64,000 nucleotides of DNA from Pholis gunnellus (lineage: Eukaryota; Chordata; Actinopteri; Perciformes; Pholidae), in contig OU342804.1 in the NCBI GenBank assembly GCA_910591455.2, positions 29,418,421 through 29,482,420 of the forward strand. Direction: 5' to 3'. Position numbers and translations under genes: made by a program. The notes under the pieces are model-generated. The model worked only from the letters and a program-made list of their open reading frames with translations. It ran no database searches and had not been told where the DNA came from. Position 1 is the first letter of the stretch, and the number at the start of each line of letters is the position of its first letter. Shown here piece by piece: positions 57,607-64,000 of the stretch.

Positions 57607-58874
57607 AATATTTCTTTAAGGCCAGTTTTCAACACAGTGCTAAAGCAACATCAAAGCAACCAAAAACATGCAGCACTTCAACTCTGATCTCTGCTAACCT
57701 GGAGGAAAGAAACGCATTATTAATGTCACTCCAGCAGGGCCAGTGGTCGGTCGGGGAAATATTCGACTCATTTACAATGATGTAATTCATAATGACCCAT
57801 ATCAAACTATTGTCAAGTTATATTTCCTTTTGTTTGTTTGCAAAAATAAATGATTTCCCAACGTTGTTTGTGTTTGCTATACGGAGCCGCTCCAGCTCTG
57901 ATATTGAGCATTTCCAGAGAATGGCACCTGGAGGAAACCAGAAAAAGGGAACAGGAAAAAAAGAACGAGCCGGTGTGCAGCTGCATTTTCTTCCTCAGTA
58001 ATCGAATCCCTCAAAAGGGGGTCCATTTTTCTTCATCTCCCCAGGTCCACAGGACCTTTAAACAGAGCAAGGCACCGAAAGAAGGCGCCATAGAACACAA
58101 TTATAATTCCAATATAGTCTTGTAAAGAAAATGTAAACAGATAGCCGGCCTGCAAAGCTGCCCCCATTTTCCCAGAAGACTGGTAATAAAGTAGAAAAGA
58201 TGTAATACTGGAAGAGGCTTTTTACCCCCTGTCCCTTCCTCACTCCAGAAATTGAAAAGTGTGGCTCTCTGCGATGACACTGGTGGAAGAAAGGAGGCTC
58301 TAAGATTTATGAGAGATTTAGAGGGGCGACTGAGGAGGGGTGGGTTGGACCAGAGGCCTTAATGCGGTTTTGCAAATGAACTGTAATGCACGAGTATTGA
58401 TAAGAATTAATGGCGGTCCGCAGTGCTGGTGGAGCCCCTCTTTCCAGCATACAGTAGCTGCCCGTGTTTTGTCTCAGGCTTCATTTCAGGAGAATCTGGT
58501 GGGGGACACAAACAAGCCGCTGACCCCTCCAGAAATATGAACGGGAGCAAATTGGTGGCAATTTTTTTGATTTGTAAGAGCGTGCTGCTTCCACATTGGC
58601 AAATCTTGAATTCTCCGGGCGAGACATCCCTTTTTTTTTTTCTCCATAGTTTTTCTCCTCTCTTGAATATTCTGTTTGTTGTGTGCTGTCTTGGGGGTTA
58701 GCATTTGTTTCATGCCCAATTCTGTTTTATTATTTTTTTCTCAGAGTTTATTCTGCAGTCATTGGAAGGCAGAGGAAAACAGCAGTAGGCTGCTTATGAT
58801 AATTTCCTGGCAGCGGTTGCAACTGTCCTAATAATGATTACTGGTGGTGGGAGCTGCTTGGGCACACAGCTTAG

Positions 58875-58876
<2 letters not shown>

Positions 58877-58922
<46 letters not shown>
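58877..58922. repeat. (GT)n microsatellite
   Basis: About 23 GT units, uninterrupted, followed by GCGCATATGCG. Confidence 0.95.
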
Positions 58923-58926
<4 letters not shown>

Positions 58927-59680
58927 ATATGCGGGCAGGCCGGAATGTTGCACTCAGTCACAGCAGACATCGCTCTTCAAATCATCTATCATTCATACTA
59001 CAGAGAGAGTTGTAACAGTTATATAAGGTCAAGGATGTCGTTTGTAAAACAGCGCTGATGGATTTTATGCCGTTTCATGTAAAGTATTCTGTTATTGTTT
59101 AGCAATCCGGCGATGACGGCCGACGTCTGCCGTGGTTTTTGAGCCGTGCGGGCTGTGTGGTGAGATATTTTAGAGTGACCTTTAACAATGCAGTGCGAAC
59201 GCAATCTGGTACTCACTTAGCCTGGAGAGAAGAAGAGGCTCCCGGAGCCGGTTAGTGGGATGTATGTGACACGGCCGCGCTGTTTCCCACCGAGTGTAAA
59301 TCACAGCAAGAAAGATTGAGGCATGGACTTGTGGATGAATGTGTGTGTGTGTGTGCCTCATCCTTGCTGTGTGTGCGTGTGATTGTGTGAGAGAGAATCG
59401 CAGTCCGGGCCAAGAAGCAGCAAGGCCCGGCAGGCCCAGGAAAGCACGGAGGAGGGTGTGTGTCTGACAGTTTAGTGTGAGAGGGGGAAATGGCATGGTG
59501 CTGCTGAAGCCAGTCATCCGTCTGCTGTGACACCCAGCGTGCATGGAAGATGTCCCCGGGACTCGGCAAAGGCGGAGAGGAAGTGTGGTCGTGCAGAGGA
59601 GTGGGCGGCGGAGTGGAAGTGTCATCATACTCTGTAAGTGTCACTCTGTCTCTGGTTCCCTGTCTGTCCCTGCCGCACAC

Positions 59681-59720
59681 GGACGCCGCTCGCTCGCGGA
59701 CGCCGCTCGCTCGCGGACGC
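59681..59720. repeat. 17-bp tandem repeat, 2.3 copies
   Basis: GGACGCCGCTCGCTCGC is present twice in perfect succession and followed by a third partial unit. All units are CpG-dense. Confidence 0.9.
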
Positions 59721-61698
59721 TTTTCCAAATGTTTGACCTCGCAAATGCACAAACATATTTAGTTATTTATTTTCGAACCCGTCGCACCCTGGGCTGCTTT
59801 GAGAATCTTTTTCTACAGGTTTGTGACAACTTTCGCCTTATATCACTCGCTGCGCACGCATTACGCTACTCTTATAGCAACAAGGTTAAATGGAAACATT
59901 TGGATTTCACTTCAATCCGGCCTTGGTCAGTTTTGCGCGGTTGAAGGCCTACTGTAAATAAAAGCTTGTGCGTGGCGAGAAAGTTGTTTTCGTCATCATA
60001 AAAAGGGTATTTTTCCATACGAGATTGTGTCTTGTATGGATGTGCATGTGCAGGTAAAGACACCACAGCCACTGCGATATCTCTGTGCTGAAAAGACGAT
60101 GAATTGAGGGATGACATCATTAAAGACTGGATAGCACAACCCTGAAAGCAAACTGAGGGATCATTTGCGAACTGCTACCTGCCACGTCTCAAGGTCTGAT
60201 TCACAAAGATATTGCGCTGATGACATCACAGCACAAACTCGCCCACAAAGTTTTGCACCTGATTGAGGAGATCCATGTGGCAAAGACATAACTGCGCTTG
60301 AGGCCCATGTGTGGTTTGACAGCCAGACATGCTGAGTCTGTTCAGGCTGTGCTCGCTCCATGTAGACCGGGTTCAACAAGGCTCATATACACATCTGAGC
60401 CTCAGAACACACATGAGAGGGGGTGAAAGAATACATAATTAATAAGAAAAATATTAACTACGGTCACTTATTTTTAGAGTTTCTTGAGACATTTTTTTCA
60501 GTTTATTAGCTACCTGCAGTGATCCCACCGCAGCAGAAACCAGACGTGCGTCTCCTCATCAAGAGGTTGGCGTTTACGGATTCACACACAACACACAGCA
60601 GAGCTACTTCATTGATTATTTAAATCTCTTTTTTTTTGCTCATGTATTTTCAAAAACGACATGAAGGGGAGCTTCATTTATTTAACTTTTATGGCACAAA
60701 CGTTCTCTGCGTCCCAAAAGAGTTTGAGCGGACACCCCTTCATGAATGTGCTTCAGCTACTACCAACTCTCTGGAGAAGCTAATAACAATCACTGTTACT
60801 GCGTGTGTCTGTGATGCTTTTAGTTTGGCAGCGCAGTTAGGGGGTATACATTTCACATTTTCACTTTTCTGTAGCTTTGAGAATCACACGCTGTCATTCT
60901 GGTCTTGTTGGCGCAGGTTTAGCCGCGGCAAAAAGCCACACAATCATTTTGTGAATCAGCCCCTCAGTGTGCAAAACACATGCTTGTCTTTCTTATCTGA
61001 AGCTGTCATTGTGACACGCTGCACTGTATCACTTCACATTAAGACAAGTAAAAGGTTTTGAGCCCAAATTAGCCTTTTCTCTGCCACAAAAGGTGTCTGA
61101 TTGTTCCACATTTGTAGCTAAAGTAACAGTACTTGTGATGTAACGGAGTAGAAGAGGAGTGATGTGAGTAGTTGTGAGTCCCTGGGAGACAGAAAGCAAT
61201 CCAACAAAACAATTCCATGAAGGCCATCACATCTATCCAAGGGGAAAACACTTTTGCTAATGATTTTTTTAGTATATTCATTCATTGGCAGGAGACACAG
61301 ACAGAGAAAGAGTGGGACGACGTGCAACAAAGGTCGAATCATCCAACAAAGGAATACAACTGGAGACGCTGTGGTTATGTGGCGTCTCATTTAATAGACT
61401 AGTGAGAAGTCACAGTTGGAAAACAGTTTTTTTGCCTCTATATCCGAAGGTTTTAAGCACAGAACAAATATGTTTTAGTACAGTGTATGAATGGATAGGG
61501 CAGAGTGACCATGCTGAAAGAAAAAACACAATCATAAATATCTCTACCCACATCTTGAAATGTATTAAGAGCAGTACAAAATAACAACAACCTATTATTC
61601 ACAATTCTACATACTTGTATGTACAGAAGTACTGGCAGCAACATGTACTTAATGTATCAGTCGATGCAGAATTGTCCCTTTCAAAGTATTATATTGTT

Positions 61699-61720
61699 AT
61701 ATATATATATATATATATAT
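61699..61720. repeat. (TA)n microsatellite
   Basis: About 11 TA units. Confidence 0.9.
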
Positions 61721-62891
61721 TATTATTGGATTCCACTAAAACTCGGGTGTTTATTTGGGTTAACTAGAAAGAGTGTGCTAGATATTAAACATTTTCTAAC
61801 CTAAATACCCAGCTCAATGCTGCCAACTATTTTACAATGAAAATAGCTCGAAGCACGAGCCCCAACAATCACTAACTAGTGAGAGAGTCACACTGTCCCG
61901 TTAGGCCCCCCCCACAATTATCATCAGGAACCTAAACAACCCACATGGCTAATTTCAAGATATATAATGAAAAAATATGGTTTGGAAGAAGATTAACAAC
62001 CCTTCAATATGTAGCATGTCGATGTCTTATTTTAATGGATTTATTATTTTTATTATTAATTGTTGGGGAGTAACATATGTTGTGAACTCTTAAATGTGTT
62101 TTAAATGTGGAATTTTAATCTGTAAAGTAAGTAACTGCTGCCAAATATATAGCAGAGTTATAAAGAAATGTAATATTTCCATGTGAATTGTTGTGAAATA
62201 CAATTGGAAATATTCAAGTAAAGTGCACATATCTTAAAAATATACTTCAGTGTAGAGTAAATGTACTTAGTTAGTAGCACTTTCCACCCCAGCAGTCAGG
62301 CTAATTCCAATAGTAGATGTGTATTAATGATCAACTGGGTTCAAAGGCAAAATCATTTGTTCTCTCCGGAGAATTCTCCCTGATTCCATAACATGTCATG
62401 ACGTCCCCATCCCCTCACCCTTCTATGCCGCTTTACAAGCACTAGTTATTAAGTAATGCTGTTACCTTTTGGAATGAAGACCCTCCCAGTGGGTGACCCA
62501 GTTGGGAGAGGGAGAAAGACAAAGAGAGACAGAGAGACTGGTGACGGGGGGGGGGGAGCCAGAGTTGTTGGGATTTTAATGGCTCCATCTTGCCAAGTGC
62601 GGTCACGAGCCTCCGTTGCACCGACGAGGCCTTAATCAAAAGCCCCACACCGTGTGAGTGACAGCATCAAAGTGCATCTGCATACTGCGGGGAATGCGCC
62701 CCAACTTTCTCATTTCTTCGCAATTAAAGTGGGTGCGGGGAATGGAAACGCACGCTGCGATGATTTCCTCCTCCTCCTTTTTTTTTTTGTCTCGCTCCTC
62801 GTTCCTCCCGTAAACAACATGAGCGCTTATCCCGTTCGCCTGTAATGTTTGTGTACATTATTCTCCCAACGCTCAGGAGGCCTCATAGGAC

Positions 62892-62915
62892 GGGGGGGGG
62901 GGGGGGGGGGGGGGG
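62892..62915. repeat. G24 tract
   Basis: Uninterrupted guanines on the sense strand. A G11 tract is at 62546-62556. Confidence 0.95.
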
Positions 62916-64000
62916 TTAAAAAGAGAGAGAAAGAGCTGAGGAGTGAAAATGTAGAAAAAAAGAAAACAACAGTGAGAGAAACGCTGCAGAGAGGGAGGGC
63001 GGCACAGTGTGCGAGGGCTGTATTTTCACACCATTACTGTTGGTGGAGCATTTAAGCACCCTGAGAAACTACGTCATGTTCCCAAAAAATAAGAGTGTTG
63101 TGCTGCTGCCCGAAAACATCTTTCTGGAATACGATGGCGGGACCCACAGCAATAGCAGCTGCCCGACAAGCTCTAAACACAACTTGAATGATTTTCCACG
63201 CTTGAAGACATCACAGCGGCTCGCGTTTGCTCAGAGGCATTAGTTTTTCTGTCTTTCCACTTTTACATATTTTGCCATAAATATTTAAAAAACTACAGAC
63301 TCTATTTTCTTTTTTCTCAGAGGTAAGAAGCAAAAACACCCTCCAGGATGAGAACGTGTATGTGCAGGTTTATACTCCCTCCCTCCCATTAGCCGATTGG
63401 CTACTCAGGTGCCGGAAAACTCAACGAGCCAGAATGATGGAAAAGCCTTCTCTGGCTTCCGTGTGTGGTGCCACTGTGGAGGCCAGGAGTGTATTTCAAA
63501 TGTAATTGAGTTTGGTGCGTTCACAAAAGGGCCAAAAGGTGCGTTTGCGACCAGAACGATGTGCGAGGCCAAACTCCCCCCCCCCGGAACTGTTTGTTAA
63601 TGTTATGGGATTGGTTTTGTTTTGTACCTGCGTCCTTTAGACCTTCCTGTCGTCGTCCCCGCGCACTTCAGCTCAATGTGACTCCCAAGCTCCTCCGTCT
63701 GGCTTTGTGGTGATTAAATGAAAAGACCTGGAGTATACTGGCACATGCTCACAGCATCACACTTGGTAAACACACAACAATTCGATTTCTTTCACTGCCT
63801 AATGACAATGACGACCCCGCAGAGGGAGACGCCAAGTTAAACTTTTGTTTTTCCACCAGCTCTTAAGAGATTATTCCCCATTCTGTGACCTTTTTTTGTT
63901 TTTTTTCATCCACCCGTGCCCACTGTGTGGGTCAATAGGTTTGGCCACCCCGTTTCTGTGTGTGTAAGCATTTTTGCCAGCATCTGGAGCGACTAAATGG

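Larger units (their letters stand above)
43842..64000 (+). other. cdh8: Long cdh8 intron (to the end of the window)
   Basis: It starts with the donor GTGAGT. I searched for the next cadherin exon (LHTD-like start, GDGAGT, LDREE, DINDN) on the + strand and did not find it, so the intron is at least 20 kb. Type II cadherin genes typically have very long early introns. The intron holds G-tracts, microsatellites, a LINE-like fragment (54060-54272), copies of fish repeats near 53.3 and 53.9 kb, and AT-rich, homeodomain-site-rich patches that might be enhancers. No other gene is supported on either strand. Confidence 0.7.

Noticed and set aside
43842..64000. Search for the second coding exon of cdh8
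   Set aside because: No stretch with the expected EC1 motifs (GDGAGT, LDREE, DINDN) was seen by eye on the + strand. A profile search would be decisive.

Overview
The window looks like genomic DNA from a ray-finned fish, most likely a percomorph teleost. It is vertebrate-like: coding sequence is sparse, introns carry GT donors, and there are CA/GA/TA microsatellites and many families of decayed transposons, several of which I recognise from memory as typical fish repeats. No bacterial operon, CRISPR array, rRNA or tRNA was seen.

Only one cellular protein-coding exon can be supported. It lies at 43584-43841 on the + strand and is the first coding exon of a type II classical cadherin, best matched to cadherin-8 (cdh8). 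It encodes the signal peptide, the propeptide with a furin site, and the first residues of the mature EC1 domain with the two adhesive tryptophans, and ends at a consensus splice donor. No later cadherin exon was found up to 64000, so the last 20 kb reads as one long intron. The 41.1-43.5 kb stretch just upstream is the likely promoter and 5' UTR area. Everything left of about 41 kb reads as intergenic, apart from two weak coding-like stretches near 16-17 kb that I cannot identify.

The left 40 kb is built of mobile elements in layers. (1) A 722-bp element with 34-bp perfect terminal inverted repeats and TAA duplications at 2804-3525. (2) Two diverged direct copies of a repeat at about 8.5-9.2 and 10.6-11.4 kb; the first is split by a solo LTR (9229-9910) that holds a 44-bp tandem repeat. 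(3) A remnant of a hAT-type transposase (about 17765-20518) interrupted in its reading frame by a 1867-bp giant palindrome (18247-20113) with arms of 913 and 792 nt and a 6-bp target duplication. The palindrome carries modules shared with the element at 2804-3525. (4) A Tc1/mariner-type MITE at 20780-21143. (5) A full-length but broken chromodomain Ty3/Gypsy retrotransposon on the minus strand (31859-37018) with a 6-bp target duplication, itself nested in an older repeat that had already been split by another insertion.

The most novel-looking object is the palindromic fold-back element. Its arms are almost identical, its insertion point in the transposase relic is exact, and its interior is patched together from pieces of another element family present 15 kb away.
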